A stretch of 47,589 bases of DNA from Luteibacter anthropi (GCF_011759365.1 NZ_JAARLZ010000018.1:1-47589), one strand, 5' to 3'; positions 22,817-32,359 are shown, counted from the first letter of the stretch. The notes: generated by a model not told the origin, from the letters alone. Translations and numbers: made by a program.

Positions 22817-25561
22817 ATGCGACGCATTGAAGCCAGTCAACAGCGACCGCTCGCAAGGCGCCTGAGGCCTCTGGCCTATGCGCTTGTCGCCGTCGTGGGC
22901 CTCATCCTCACCCTGACGTGGGTCGCGCTGCAGACCCAGGTGACTCTCGCCGGTTTCCTCAACGGCGAGAGTCTTTGGTCGAAGGCCCAGAAGCAGTCGG
23001 TGATCGACCTGGACGATTACGCCCGTCACGGGCGTGCCGACGACCTGATCGGTTTCAGACGTAACTATGCCGTGCTGATGGCCGACCGCGCGGCCCGCGA
23101 CTCCATCGCCAGTGGCAGCTTTTCCCATGCCGAGGTCGAAGACGACTTCGCGCGTGGCGGGGTCATCCCCGAGGCCATCCCGGGAATGGTCTTCATCTTC
23201 CAGCATTTCTCCGGCATGCCGTACGTGCGCGAGGCCATTACGGAATGGCGCTCGGTCGACGACAGCCTTGCCGAGATGAACCGTATCGCCGACCGCCTGG
23301 AAAAGGGCTACGCGGACGGCAGCCTGACCCAGGCGGATCTCGATGCGGAGCGCGTGCGCATCGGTGATCTCAATCGCTTCATCGAACCGCGTGCCAAGGC
23401 TTTCTCGCTGGATATCGCCAACGGCGCCTCCTGGCTGGGCCGGGTGCTGTTCTTCACGGTGCTTGGCGTGGCGGCGTTTGCCTCGGCGTTGTGGCTGCGC
23501 TTCGCCAGCCGCATCCTCGCGGGCATCCGTGGCACGGAGGAGCGTTACAGCCTGCTGTTCGACAGCGCCGCCGATGCCATCTTCATGGTAGACGAGGAAA
23601 CCGGGCGCATCCTCGATGCAAACCGTCGCGCGGCCGCCTGGATCGGATGCGCGCGACACGACCTTACCGGTATCCAGCTGTCGAGCCTTTTCACGGAGGG
23701 TTCGGCCTATTCCGGCGTGGGCACGTTGCGCAACACGGAAGGTGCGACGCGCCCCGTGGAAACGCAGAGCAGTCTCGTGGTGTGGGGTTCTCGCCAGGTA
23801 TGCCAGGCCATCGTCCGCGATATTTCCGATCGCGTGGCGATGGAGCAGGAGCGCAAGATCGCCGCCGAGGCACTGGCGAGCATCGCCGAGGGCGTGATCA
23901 TCGCCGACGCGGATCGTCGCGTGACCACGGCCAATGCGGCGATGACGAAACTCACCGGCATCTCCGTGCAGGCGCTGCGCAAGACACGCTTCGATGCCAC
24001 GCGTACGCTGCCGGATGGTCGTCCGCTGCCGGCATCGCTGTGGGAAAACATTGCCGCCGGCGACAACTGGCTGGGCGAAGTGGAAAGCCGCCGCGCGGAT
24101 GGAAGCACGTATCCGGAGCTGATGAGCATCAGCACGATCCGGGATTCGGACGGCCGCCCGCAGCATTACGTAGCGGTGGTCTCCGACATCACGGCGCGCA
24201 AGGCCGACCGCCAGCGCCTGCAACACATGGCCACGCACGATCCGCTCACGGGGCTGGTCACGCGTTCGGAATTCGAGCGGCTTTGCGCGGAGGCGATCAC
24301 GCGCGCGGCCCACGAGCGCGGTGCCGTGGCCGTGCTTTTTGTCGATCTCGATGCATTCAAGGTCATCAACGACAGTTACAGTCACGCCACCGGCGATGCA
24401 CTGCTGATGCGCGTGGCGGAACGCATCCGCGCACAGTTGTCGGCAAACGACATCGCGGGGCGCATCGGTGGTGATGAGTTCACCATTCTTCTGGGCGACC
24501 TGCGTTCGCGCGAAGAGGCACTGGTAACAGCCGAGGCATTGCTGGCCGCGCTGGCGCGTCCGTTCGACCTGGGCGACTACGAGTTGTACGTCAGCGCCAG
24601 CATCGGTATCGCGGGCTACCCGTTGGATGGCAACGATCCGGTCACCCTCATCGCGAATGCGGATGCCGCGATGTATGTGGCGAAAACGGAAGAGCGCAAC
24701 GCATTGCGGTTCTACACGCCGAAGATGCATGCGGATGCACGGCGTCGCCTGAAGCTTGCCTCCGAGCTGCGCCAGGCGCTGGCCCGCAACGAATTCCAGT
24801 TGCTGTACCAGCCCAGCGTCGAAATCCGCAGCGGGCGCATCGTAGCCGTGGAAGCACTGATCCGCTGGCGCCATCCCGAGCGCGGCGCCGTACCTCCGGA
24901 TGAATTCATCCCCATTGCAGAAAGCCTCGGCCTGATCCGGCAAATCGACGAATGGGTGATGGAAACCGCCTGCGCCCAGCTGGTGGCCTGGGATCAGCTG
25001 CGCCTGCCGCCGCTGCGCGTGGCGGTGAACGTTTCCGCAGGGTCTTTTGCGCATCCGGAATTCCTTCCCGGCGTGGAGCATGCGCTTGCCACCACCGGCG
25101 TGCCCGCGAACCGCCTGCTGGTGGAGCTCACCGAGAGCGCGATCCTGCGCCTGGGCGAGGATACGGAGCGGACCATGGTCGCCCTGCACAAGCTGGGCAT
25201 CGCCGTGGCGATCGACGACTTCGGCACGGGCTATTCCTCGCTGGCCTATCTGAAGCTGCCTGCCGTGGCCTATCTCAAGATCGATCGCTCCTTCATCACG
25301 GGCCTGCCGATCAATGGCAACGACGTGGCGATCACCGAGGCCATGCTGGCCATCGCCCGCAGCCTGGACCTGCACACCATCGCCGAAGGCATCGAGACCG
25401 AGCCCCAGCACGATTTCCTGCTGCGTGCCGGCTGCGAAGAGGGGCAGGGTTTCCTCTACTCGCGCCCGTTGCCGCCGGATGAAATCGCCCGCCTGCTGGC
25501 TCCCAAGGCCTCCACGGCGGCCAGCAAGCGTCTGTCGCTGGTGCCGCCCAAGCGCGCCTGA
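22817..25561 (+). CDS. Membrane PAS-PAS-GGDEF-EAL c-di-GMP enzyme
   Basis: This 914-residue protein has two transmembrane helices (about 18-38 and 213-233) enclosing a helical periplasmic domain. Two PAS domains follow (about 245-350, LLFDSAADAIFMVDEETG; and 355-465, IAEGVIIADADRRVTTANAA). The GGDEF domain is intact (G551-GDEF, with VDLDAFKVINDSYSHATGD), without an RxxD inhibitory site (SAND instead). The EAL domain is also intact (E679-ALIRWRHPERG, NVSAGSF, ELTES, IDDFGTGYSS, KIDRSF, AEGIET). It could both make and degrade c-di-GMP, and the net direction cannot be predicted. It lies 59 nt after the UndA-like gene and may be co-transcribed. Confidence 0.9.
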   Translation: MRRIEASQQRPLARRLRPLAYALVAVVGLILTLTWVALQTQVTLAGFLNGESLWSKAQKQSVIDLDDYARHGRADDLIGFRRNYAVLMADRAARDSIASGSFSHAEVEDDFARGGVIPEAIPGMVFIFQHFSGMPYVREAITEWRSVDDSLAEMNRIADRLEKGYADGSLTQADLDAERVRIGDLNRFIEPRAKAFSLDIANGASWLGRVLFFTVLGVAAFASALWLRFASRILAGIRGTEERYSLLFDSAADAIFMVDEETGRILDANRRAAAWIGCARHDLTGIQLSSLFTEGSAYSGVGTLRNTEGATRPVETQSSLVVWGSRQVCQAIVRDISDRVAMEQERKIAAEALASIAEGVIIADADRRVTTANAAMTKLTGISVQALRKTRFDATRTLPDGRPLPASLWENIAAGDNWLGEVESRRADGSTYPELMSISTIRDSDGRPQHYVAVVSDITARKADRQRLQHMATHDPLTGLVTRSEFERLCAEAITRAAHERGAVAVLFVDLDAFKVINDSYSHATGDALLMRVAERIRAQLSANDIAGRIGGDEFTILLGDLRSREEALVTAEALLAALARPFDLGDYELYVSASIGIAGYPLDGNDPVTLIANADAAMYVAKTEERNALRFYTPKMHADARRRLKLASELRQALARNEFQLLYQPSVEIRSGRIVAVEALIRWRHPERGAVPPDEFIPIAESLGLIRQIDEWVMETACAQLVAWDQLRLPPLRVAVNVSAGSFAHPEFLPGVEHALATTGVPANRLLVELTESAILRLGEDTERTMVALHKLGIAVAIDDFGTGYSSLAYLKLPAVAYLKIDRSFITGLPINGNDVAITEAMLAIARSLDLHTIAEGIETEPQHDFLLRAGCEEGQGFLYSRPLPPDEIARLLAPKASTAASKRLSLVPPKRA

Positions 25562-25633
25562 ACGTTGCCGGCCTTCGGATCGTCACGGCTGTCCCCATAT
25601 GATGGGCATCCGCATTCCGTACGAGGCTGTGCC

Positions 25634-26308
25634 GTGTCCGACCGCGATTCCATCGTCTTCCTGTTCGACGTCGACAATACCCTGATCGACAACGACCGTT
25701 TCAGCGCCGACCTGGCCGCCCGGCTGGAGCATGAATTCGGTGACGGGGGCAGGGAACGCTACAACGCCATCGACAAGGAGATTCGCGGGCAGGTGGGCTA
25801 TGCCGATTACCTGGGCGTGTTGCAGCGCCTGCGTGGGCAGCAGAGCGATCGCTCGTTCATGGAGATGTCGTTCTTCCTGCTCGACTATCCGTTCGAGCAG
25901 CGGCGTTTTCCGGGTGTGCTGGAAACGATCGATCATCTGCGCACGCTGGGGCGGCCGGTGATCATGTCCGATGGCGATACGGTGTTCCAGCCGCGCAAGA
26001 TCCGCCGTGCGGGGTTGTGGGAAGCGTTCCGGGAAGACGTGCTGATCTACGTGCACAAGGAAGAAATGCTCGACGACATGCAGGCACGGTATCCGGCCGA
26101 TCATTACGTGATGGTGGATGACAAGCCGCGCATTCTCGTGGCGCTGAAGAAGCTGCTGGGCGATCGCGTCACCACCGTGTTCGTGAAGCAGGGGCATTAC
26201 GCGGCGGCCGCGGGCAAGGAGCTGGTGGATACGCCGCCGGATATCACCGTGGAGTCGGTGGCGGACCTGGCGAAGCTGGGGCGTGAGGCGTTTCTGGCGG
26301 CGGCTTGA
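25634..26308 (+). CDS. HAD-family hydrolase
   Basis: A GTG at 25634 (VSDRDSIVF) gives 224 residues; the upstream in-frame ATG at 25565 adds sequence without similarity to the fold. HAD motif I is FLFDVDNTLID with the nucleophile Asp, motif II is IMSDGD, and motif IV is VMVDDKPRI; a helical cap sits between motifs I and II. These are phosphatases or dehalogenases of small molecules, and the substrate is unknown. The gene is followed by the REP array and converges on yraN. Confidence 0.85.
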   Translation: MSDRDSIVFLFDVDNTLIDNDRFSADLAARLEHEFGDGGRERYNAIDKEIRGQVGYADYLGVLQRLRGQQSDRSFMEMSFFLLDYPFEQRRFPGVLETIDHLRTLGRPVIMSDGDTVFQPRKIRRAGLWEAFREDVLIYVHKEEMLDDMQARYPADHYVMVDDKPRILVALKKLLGDRVTTVFVKQGHYAAAAGKELVDTPPDITVESVADLAKLGREAFLAAA

Positions 26309-26319
26309 TGCTAGTGTGA

Positions 26320-26630
26320 CCGGTCGCGCGAGGCGCGGTCCTGCAAACCCCGCTTCGGTCCGGTCGCGCGCGAGGCGCGCTCCTACAGGGGCCGCTTTGG
26401 TCTGGTTGCGCGAGGTGCGGTCCTGCGAGGGCCGCTTCGGTCCGGTCGCGCGCGAGGCGCGCTCCTACAAGGGCCGCGTTGGTCTGGTTGTGCGAGGCGC
26501 GCTCCTGCAAGGGCCGCTTCGGTCCGGTCGCGCGCGAGGCGCGCTCCTACAAGGGCCGCGTTGGTCTGGTTGCGTGCGGGCGCGCTTCTACGAGGCGGCT
26601 TGTGTAGGAGCGCGCCTTGCGCGCGACCGG
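26320..26630. repeat. Tandem REP array with 82-bp higher-order period
   Basis: Seven REP-like units in the same orientation start at 26320, 26360, 26402, 26442, 26484, 26524 and 26566, spaced alternately 40 and 42 nt. An opposite-orientation REP at 26603-26630 ends the array. Units alternate between a 28-nt type (CCGGTCGCGCGCGAGG...) and a degenerate 26-27-nt type (mostly CTGGTTGCGCGAGG...), separated by GGGCCGC[TG]TTGGT-like spacers. The array therefore consists of about 3.5 copies of an 82-bp dimer. It fills the 334-base gap between the HAD gene and yraN. Open frames through it on both strands are artefacts of the repeat. Confidence 0.92.
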
Positions 26631-26642
26631 ATACCTGGAAAC

Positions 26643-27011
26643 TCACCCATCAAACGCCCCTCGCACCCACTCCACCACTGCACCCTCAAACCCCACCACA
26701 TCAAACCGGCACGGCCTGCGCGCATCGAACGGCCTCCCCGCCAGCCAGATATGCGCCGCGCTCACGATGCGCCGCCGCTTGGCTGCCGTGACCGATGCCA
26801 GCGCCCCGCCGAACGCGCTACCGCGCCGGTAACGCACCTCGACGAACACGACCACCTCGCCATCGCGCATCACGAGATCGATCTCGCCATGCCTGCAAAG
26901 GAAATTGGCTTGTATAAGGCGCAACCCGCGCGCCTGCAGAAACGAAAGCGCCGCGCCTTCGAAGTGGTCTCCGGTGGCGCGGCGCGGGGTGGTTTTACGA
27001 GGTGCTTTCAA
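26643..27011 (-). CDS. yraN: YraN family protein (UPF0102), predicted endonuclease-like fold
   Basis: This 122-residue protein has the YraN core: GDHFEGAALSFLQARG, then NFLCRHGEIDLVMRD and VVVFVEVRYRRG. The E...GEIDL...FVEV pattern resembles the catalytic D/E-x-K core of the restriction-endonuclease-like (Holliday-junction resolvase-type) fold. Its biochemical role is not established. It follows lpoA on the same strand (29-nt gap), the order found in other gammaproteobacteria (rsmI-lpoA-yraN). Confidence 0.93.
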   Translation of the reverse strand: MKAPRKTTPRRATGDHFEGAALSFLQARGLRLIQANFLCRHGEIDLVMRDGEVVVFVEVRYRRGSAFGGALASVTAAKRRRIVSAAHIWLAGRPFDARRPCRFDVVGFEGAVVEWVRGAFDG

Positions 27012-27040
27012 CGCGGACTCCTGTCCGCGCCGGTGGGAAA

Positions 27041-28861
27041 TCAGCCGCCACCGCTCTCGACGGTGGGAGCCGTGGCCGGCGCTTCGAGTTCGAGACTACC
27101 GGCGACCGGACGGGCCACGCCGTCAGTGAAGCGCGCCCAGATGAGTACGCGGCGCACGCGACCGAATTCATCGGCCACCAGCTGGCCGGTGGCACCCGGC
27201 AGGTAGCTGCCCGGGTGGCCGCGCATCCAGTCGATGTAAGGCACCAGCCCCCACGCATCCATGCCGAAGGCGAACAGACGGGCGGCCACGCCCCGGGTGG
27301 CGGGGATCGCGCCGGCCAGATCGGCGCGGCGCGGCAGACCCGGCTGTGCGTCGAACAGCCAGGGCGCGTCGCAGAACTCCACCCCTTCGAGGTCGCGGTC
27401 CGCTGCCGCATCGTCGCTGCCCGTGTAGACGTGCGAGGTGGCGAACACCGGCTGGGTGTTGCGGGTCAGGCGCAGCTGCGGCATCAGCAGGCGGGCCTGC
27501 TGCGGTTTCATGCTGAGGAAGACACCACCATCGGTATCGCCCTCAGGCGTGGCGCCGATGCCGGCGCCGGAAAGCTGCGAGGCGAAGTCGATGCTGGTGG
27601 CGTCAAGCGTGACCTGCCCGGCGAGCTTGCCGCCACGGGCCTGCCATTCCGCCTTGAAGGCATTGCCTGCGCGGCGTGCGAAGTCGTCGGTGGATACGAT
27701 CACCACCGCCGAGTGCAGGCCACGGTCGGCCATGTGGTCGGCCACCTGCGCGCCTTCGGTTTCCGGCAGCAGGCCGAATTCGTTGGCGCCGGACGGCGGC
27801 AGGTTCTTGTTGTCGTTGGGATAGTTCAGCGTGAGCATCGGCGCGGGCAGCGCGCCCTTGGCGAAGATCGCCGAGACGCCGTCGCGGTTGAGCGGGCCCA
27901 CCACGAAACGGGCACCTTCGGACACCGCCTTGTCGTAGGCGGCGACCGCGTGCGACGCGTCATTGCCGGAGTCGTAGACAGCGACCTCCGGGCGCGGCGC
28001 ATTGGTATGCGCGGCATCGATGTAGTTGGCGAAGAAGCCGTCGCGGATGGCGGCACCGGCACCGGCGAGCGGGCCGGTGAGCGGCAACAGCAGGGCGACC
28101 TTGGTGGGCACCTTGTAGCCTTCGCGCACGCCCTTGTCGCCGGTGACCGTGCCCACGGCCTGATCGAGCACGGCAGGCGAGCGCGTGGCGCTGCCGAGCT
28201 GGGTCTGTGCCTCGAGCACCCAGGGACGCAGCGGATCGTTCGCCGGCAGCGCATTGCCACGGGTGGCCAGCGGTTCGGCGCCGAGGCCGGTGAGCAGGGC
28301 GAGGATCTCCTTGCGATTCTGTTCGCGGTCGATGCCGCGCAGCTGGCCGTCGAGGTCGACGCGGGTCTGGGCGGCGCTCCACGGATCGCCCGATGCGGCC
28401 TGGGCGCGGGCATGCAGTTCGGTCAGGCGCTGTTCGATCTGCGGGGACACACGCGACGACGGCTTGCCGGTAAGCGACAGGGCGGTGGCCGGGTCGTTCT
28501 TCTTCAGGGCGAGTTCGGCGCGAAGGGCGTCGAAGCGCAGGGCGTCCTCGCCTTCCAGTCGCGAGCGGCGAATGTCACCGAGCACCGGGGCGGCGCGGTC
28601 GAGGGCGCCTTCCTGCCGGTACGACTCGGCGGCGAGCAGGCGGAAGTAGTCCCGATGATCGGAGTCCTGGTTGGCCAGGGCGAGGTAGGCCTGCGCCGCC
28701 TGGTCGAACTGGCCCTTGGTGTAGAGCGCCTGCGCGGCCTGGGTGGCCTCGCCGGTGGGTGCCGTGCCGTGGGGCTGGGTCGTCGTGCCGCCCTGGGTGG
28801 CACAGCCGGCGAGGCCGGCAGTCAGCAGGAGGCCGAGGGTAGTGGCACGCATCGCTCGCAT
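27041..28861 (-). CDS. lpoA: Penicillin-binding protein activator LpoA, outer-membrane lipoprotein
   Basis: LpoA reaches through the peptidoglycan from the outer membrane to activate PBP1a. The 606-residue protein begins with a lipoprotein signal ending in the lipobox LAGC (MRAMRATTLGLLLTAGLAGC). An N-terminal helical TPR-like half (residues about 40-270) is followed by a C-terminal periplasmic-binding-protein-like half that begins VALLLPLTGPLAGAGAAIRDGF. The start at 28861 has AAAGGA about 7 nt upstream. Gene order with rsmI and yraN supports the call, and it fits the cell-wall genes to the right. Confidence 0.92.
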   Translation of the reverse strand: MRAMRATTLGLLLTAGLAGCATQGGTTTQPHGTAPTGEATQAAQALYTKGQFDQAAQAYLALANQDSDHRDYFRLLAAESYRQEGALDRAAPVLGDIRRSRLEGEDALRFDALRAELALKKNDPATALSLTGKPSSRVSPQIEQRLTELHARAQAASGDPWSAAQTRVDLDGQLRGIDREQNRKEILALLTGLGAEPLATRGNALPANDPLRPWVLEAQTQLGSATRSPAVLDQAVGTVTGDKGVREGYKVPTKVALLLPLTGPLAGAGAAIRDGFFANYIDAAHTNAPRPEVAVYDSGNDASHAVAAYDKAVSEGARFVVGPLNRDGVSAIFAKGALPAPMLTLNYPNDNKNLPPSGANEFGLLPETEGAQVADHMADRGLHSAVVIVSTDDFARRAGNAFKAEWQARGGKLAGQVTLDATSIDFASQLSGAGIGATPEGDTDGGVFLSMKPQQARLLMPQLRLTRNTQPVFATSHVYTGSDDAAADRDLEGVEFCDAPWLFDAQPGLPRRADLAGAIPATRGVAARLFAFGMDAWGLVPYIDWMRGHPGSYLPGATGQLVADEFGRVRRVLIWARFTDGVARPVAGSLELEAPATAPTVESGGG

Positions 28862-29031
28862 CGGAGTTTCCTTTGGTAACGCGGGAGGCGCCCTCCGGCG
28901 CCGAAACGCCCGGATCATAGCCCATCGCTTCGCGAGCCCGGCGTGATCGGGCGCGGGGTGTGACATGGCGGTAGGGGGCGGTTTATCGGAGGAGGGCGCA
29001 GGCCACGTGGGGTTTGGCGTATGCGTTGTGA

Positions 29032-29097
29032 CCGGTCGCGCGCAAGGCGCGCTCCTACAGTGAGCGCCTGTGTAGGAGCGCGCCTGCGCGCGACCGG
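29032..29097. repeat. REP pair in outward (inverted-first) order
   Basis: An inverted REP (29032-29059) is followed after only 11 nt by a forward REP (29071-29097). This is the reverse of the forward-then-inverted order of the complete pairs at 625, 1672, 7048 and 19576. It lies between lpoA and rsmI, which are on the same strand; the rest of that 264-base gap shows nothing recognisable. Confidence 0.93.
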
Positions 29098-29125
29098 CGA
29101 AGCCGAATGTCGGCTGACAGGAAGC

Positions 29126-29953
29126 TCAAGCCCCGTAAAGCGCCTTGCGCGGCGCACCGGTAATCGCAGCCGCCAGCTTCGCAGCCTTGGCCGGCGGTAG
29201 TTCCTCTTTAAGGATGCCGAACACCCGCAGCCCCTCGGCCAGGCGTTCGTCTTCACCCGCCTCACGACCGGCCACCATCACCACGAACTCGCCCTTCTGC
29301 TGGTTCGGGTCTGCGGTGACGCGCTCCACCAGCTCGCCCAGCGGTGCACCGAGCACCGTCTCGAACAGCTTGGTCAGCTCGCGCGCCATCACCGCCTCCC
29401 GGGCGGCGCCGAACACCTCGCGCATGTCTTCCAGGCACTCGACGATGCGATGCGACGACTCATAGAAGATAAGCGTGCGCGATTCGCCGGCCAGTTCGGT
29501 CAGGCGCGAACGCCGCGCGCCACCCTTGGCGGGCAGGAAGCCTTCGAAGATGAATCGATCGCTCGGCAGGCCAGCCACCGACAGCGCGGCGACGACGGCG
29601 CTGGGGCCCGGCACGGGACTGGCCTTCAGGCCGGCAGCCCGCACGGCGCGCACCAGGCGAAACCCCGGATCACTGATAAGCGGCGTGCCGGCATCGGACA
29701 CCAGGGCCACGTCGTCGCCCTGTCGCAGACGCTCCACCAGCGCATCTACCGCCGTGCGCTCGTTGTGGTCGTGCAGTGCCACCAGTGGTGTATCGATGCC
29801 CAGGTGCTGGAGCAGCGGACGGGTATGCCGGGTGTCTTCCGCGGCGATCACGGCCACCTTGCGCAGGGTCTCGATGGCGCGTGCGCTGATGTCGTCACGA
29901 TGCCCGATGGGCGTGGCGACGACGTACAGGGTGCCGGGGCGGGAGGAGGACAT
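29126..29953 (-). CDS. rsmI: 16S rRNA 2'-O-ribose C1402 methyltransferase RsmI
   Basis: RsmI methylates the ribose of C1402 in the decoding centre of 16S rRNA using S-adenosylmethionine; RsmH, also in this window, methylates the base of the same nucleotide. The 275-residue protein shows the tetrapyrrole-methylase fold with TLYVVATPIGHRDDIS, AEDTRHTRPLLQHLGI, LVSDAGTPLISDPG, PVPGPSAVVAALSVAGLP and FYESSHRI. It is divergent from rnpB. Confidence 0.95.
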   Translation of the reverse strand: MSSSRPGTLYVVATPIGHRDDISARAIETLRKVAVIAAEDTRHTRPLLQHLGIDTPLVALHDHNERTAVDALVERLRQGDDVALVSDAGTPLISDPGFRLVRAVRAAGLKASPVPGPSAVVAALSVAGLPSDRFIFEGFLPAKGGARRSRLTELAGESRTLIFYESSHRIVECLEDMREVFGAAREAVMARELTKLFETVLGAPLGELVERVTADPNQQKGEFVVMVAGREAGEDERLAEGLRVFGILKEELPPAKAAKLAAAITGAPRKALYGA

Positions 29954-29998
29954 CGGGGTTTCCGCGGTGACTGGCCGGTCATTCTAGCGAGCATGGCG

Positions 29999-30004
29999 TA
30001 TAAT
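29999..30004 (+). promoter_or_regulatory. -10 element of the rnpB promoter
   Basis: A perfect TATAAT ends 7 nt before the predicted 5' end of RNase P RNA. No clear TTGACA-like -35 is seen at the expected distance; the sequence there is CGGTCA. Its position fits transcription starting at the first base pairs of the RNA. Confidence 0.75.
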
Positions 30005-30011
30005 CGGCGGT

Positions 30012-30378
<367 letters not shown>

Positions 30379-30384
30379 TTCGTT

Positions 30385-30419
30385 GCGATCGGGGCATCCC
30401 ATGCCCCGATCGCGCTTCT
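30385..30419 (+). terminator. Strong hairpin terminating rnpB
   Basis: GCGATCGGGGCAT (30385-30397) pairs perfectly over 13 bp with ATGCCCCGATCGC (30401-30413) around a CCC loop, followed by GCTTCTC. The T-tract is weak, but the position 12 nt after the RNA and the stem strength support a terminator. Confidence 0.75.
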
Positions 30420-30600
30420 CCCACCAATCTCCACGACCTCCTGCCGCCTACACGTCAATTTCACGGCGTGCGGGACGCCTTCGCACAGGCGTTTCCGTCA
30501 AAAAATCCCCGCGATTCAACCACCTTCCGCTGGTTCCTCAGAAAAGGCTGGAATTGGTCATGAATGGCAGCTTTCTCTTTGATTCACAAGAAAAAATTCC

Positions 30601-30629
30601 TTGACAGTCTCAAGGGGCGAGACTATCGT
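30601..30629 (+). promoter_or_regulatory. Promoter of the dcw cluster (Pmra)
   Basis: TTGACA (30601-30606), a 17-nt spacer and TATCGT (30624-30629) make a good sigma-70 promoter 47 nt upstream of mraZ. It probably drives much of the overlapping gene chain that follows. Confidence 0.85.
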
Positions 30630-30663
30630 GGGCTCCAGTGTGAAATCGTGGGATTTAGTGGGG
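30629..30663 (+). promoter_or_regulatory. MraZ operator: four direct TGGGN-type boxes
   Basis: TGGGC (30629-30633), TGTGA (30639-30643), TGGGA (30649-30653) and TGGGG (30659-30663) are direct repeats each separated by exactly 5 nt, so all lie on one DNA face. MraZ is known to bind TGGGN repeats with 5-nt spacers upstream of its own gene. The first box overlaps the last base of the -10, consistent with autorepression. The second box deviates from consensus. Confidence 0.85.
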
Positions 30664-30675
30664 TAGCCAGCAGAC

Positions 30676-31122
30676 ATGTTTCAAGGCGAAACCGCCATCA
30701 CGGTCGACGACAAAGGTCGTCTGACGATTCCGACTTCTTATCGGGATCTGGTGGCTGACGCCTGCGCAAACCGTCTGGTGATTACCTACAACCCATTCGA
30801 GACGGGATGCCTGTGGATTTTCCCGTATGCCGAGTGGGAGCAGGTCCGCGACCAGGTCAATGCGCTGCCCAGCGTGAAGGCCGTCCACCGTGCGTTGCAG
30901 ATGAAGCTGGTGGGCGCAGCCGCGATCGTCGAACCCGACGGCGCAGCACGCGTCCTCCTTCCGGCCAGTCAGCGCGCCGCGGCGGGCATAGAAAAAAAAG
31001 CCGTGTTGCTGGGCATGGGCAACAAGTTCGAGCTTTGGAGCGAACAGGCCCACCTCGCCAAGATCAGGCAGACGATCGGCGAGGACGAGATCAGCGACGA
31101 CATGGCGGAGCTGCGGTTGTAA
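30676..31122 (+). CDS. mraZ: Transcriptional regulator MraZ
   Basis: MraZ is an AbrB-like DNA-binding protein that forms rings and represses the dcw operon. The 148-residue protein has the tandem swapped-hairpin repeats: [22 protein letters not shown] in the first half and [19 protein letters not shown] in the second. It starts at ATG 30676, 13 nt after the last operator box. It is the first gene of the division and cell-wall cluster, 38 nt before rsmH. Confidence 0.96.
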   Translation: MFQGETAITVDDKGRLTIPTSYRDLVADACANRLVITYNPFETGCLWIFPYAEWEQVRDQVNALPSVKAVHRALQMKLVGAAAIVEPDGAARVLLPASQRAAAGIEKKAVLLGMGNKFELWSEQAHLAKIRQTIGEDEISDDMAELRL

Positions 31123-31160
31123 CGACTAACTGAACTTAAGAAGTAGAACGGGAGCGGGAT

Positions 31161-32090
31161 GTGGCGATGGCGGGGCGCGAAGTGCACATCCCGGTGATGC
31201 TCGAAGAAGCGGTGGAGGGCCTCGCCTTGCGCGAGAACGGGCGTTATCTGGACGGGACATTCGGTCGGGGCGGTCACGCCCGGGCCATCCTTGCCCGGTT
31301 GTCCGCCGACGGCCGCCTGTATCTGATGGATCGCGATCCCACGGCCATTGCCGTGGCCGAGGCTGGCCTCGCCACCGATCCGCGTGTTTCCCTGCGCCAC
31401 GACAATTTCGCCACGATGGGCGAATGGCCGGCACTCGAAGGCGGCCTCGACGGCATCCTGCTCGACCTGGGCGTCTCGTCGCCGCAGCTCGATGACGCAA
31501 GCCGCGGCTTCAGCTTCATGGGCGATGCACCGCTCGACATGCGCATGGACACCACCCGCGGCATCAGCGCAGCCGACTTCCTGGCCGAAGCCAGCGAGGC
31601 AGAGATCGCCGACGTGCTGTGGACCTTCGGCGAAGAGCGCTTCAGCCGTCGTATCGCCAAGACCATCGTTGAGCGTCGCGCCACGGCACCGATCGCCCGC
31701 ACCGGCGAGCTGGCCGAACTGGTCGCCCGCTGCGTCGGTCGCCGCGAGCCGGGCAAGAATCCCGCCACCCGCACCTTCCAGGCGCTGCGCATCCGCGTGA
31801 ACGCCGAGCTGGAATCCGTGGAGCGTGGCCTCGATGCCGCGCTGGAGCTGCTGAAGGTCGGCGGCCGTCTCTCGGTGATCAGCTTCCACTCGCTGGAAGA
31901 CCGCACGGTGAAGCAGTTCATCCGCTCGCACGAGGGGCGTGTGCAGGGCAATCGCCGCGCGCCGCCCGCCGAAGCCAAGACCGCGCGCCTGAAGCCGGTC
32001 GGCAAGGCCATCTTCCCATCCGACGCCGAAGTGGCCGCGAATCCGCGTTCGCGTTCCGCCGTGCTGCGCGTGGCGGAGAAACTTGCATGA
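31161..32090 (+). CDS. rsmH: 16S rRNA N4-methylcytidine 1402 methyltransferase RsmH
   Basis: RsmH (MraW) methylates N4 of C1402 in 16S rRNA. The 309-residue protein has [13 protein letters not shown], the SAM site [41 protein letters not shown] and the C-terminal [12 protein letters not shown]. The GTG at 31161 has GGGAGC about 5 nt upstream and is preferred over the ATG at 31167. It ends in an ATGA overlap with ftsL. Confidence 0.96.
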   Translation: MAMAGREVHIPVMLEEAVEGLALRENGRYLDGTFGRGGHARAILARLSADGRLYLMDRDPTAIAVAEAGLATDPRVSLRHDNFATMGEWPALEGGLDGILLDLGVSSPQLDDASRGFSFMGDAPLDMRMDTTRGISAADFLAEASEAEIADVLWTFGEERFSRRIAKTIVERRATAPIARTGELAELVARCVGRREPGKNPATRTFQALRIRVNAELESVERGLDAALELLKVGGRLSVISFHSLEDRTVKQFIRSHEGRVQGNRRAPPAEAKTARLKPVGKAIFPSDAEVAANPRSRSAVLRVAEKLA

Positions 32091-32359
32091 AGATCTTCGG
32101 CGCGTTCTGCCTCACGATCCTGCTGCTGGCGGTCATCGTCAGCGCGATCGGCGTGGTGTGGACGCGCCACGAGAGCCGCATCCTCTTCGTCGAGCTGTCC
32201 CGGCTGCAAAGCCAGAAGGACGACCTCGGCGTGGAATACGGCCGTCTCGAACTGGAACAGGCCACCTACGCCGAACCCAGCCGCATCGATGCAGAAGCCC
32301 GTGCCCGCCTCAGCATGTACACGCCGAAGCAGCAGGACATCCAGCTGGTGCGTCGATGA
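32087..32359 (+). CDS. ftsL: Cell division protein FtsL
   Basis: This 90-residue bitopic membrane protein has a short cytoplasmic N-terminus, a transmembrane helix ([19 protein letters not shown]) and a periplasmic leucine-zipper-like coiled coil ([23 protein letters not shown]). With FtsB and FtsQ it forms the complex that relays activation to FtsW-FtsI. Recognition relies on size, topology and its place between rsmH and ftsI. It overlaps both neighbours by 4 nt. Confidence 0.93.
   Translation: MKIFGAFCLTILLLAVIVSAIGVVWTRHESRILFVELSRLQSQKDDLGVEYGRLELEQATYAEPSRIDAEARARLSMYTPKQQDIQLVRR

Noticed and set aside
22676-25411. 911-codon minus-strand open frame opposite the GGDEF-EAL gene
   Set aside because: Histidine/arginine-rich shadow of an unambiguous PAS-GGDEF-EAL protein.
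26320-26630. Possible CRISPR array
   Set aside because: The spacers are nearly identical to each other and the repeats are REP units also found singly across the window; no cas genes.
26283-27206. 307-codon open frame across the REP array, with further minus-strand frames
   Set aside because: The translation is repeated REP sequence (RARRAPT, GALLQG) and then antisense of yraN and lpoA.
27002-28879. 625-codon plus-strand open frame opposite lpoA
   Set aside because: Antisense shadow; the lipoprotein signal and binding-protein domain are on the minus strand.
30383-30604. 73-codon open frame between rnpB and mraZ
   Set aside because: It overlaps the rnpB terminator hairpin, has no ribosome-binding site and encodes no recognisable motif.
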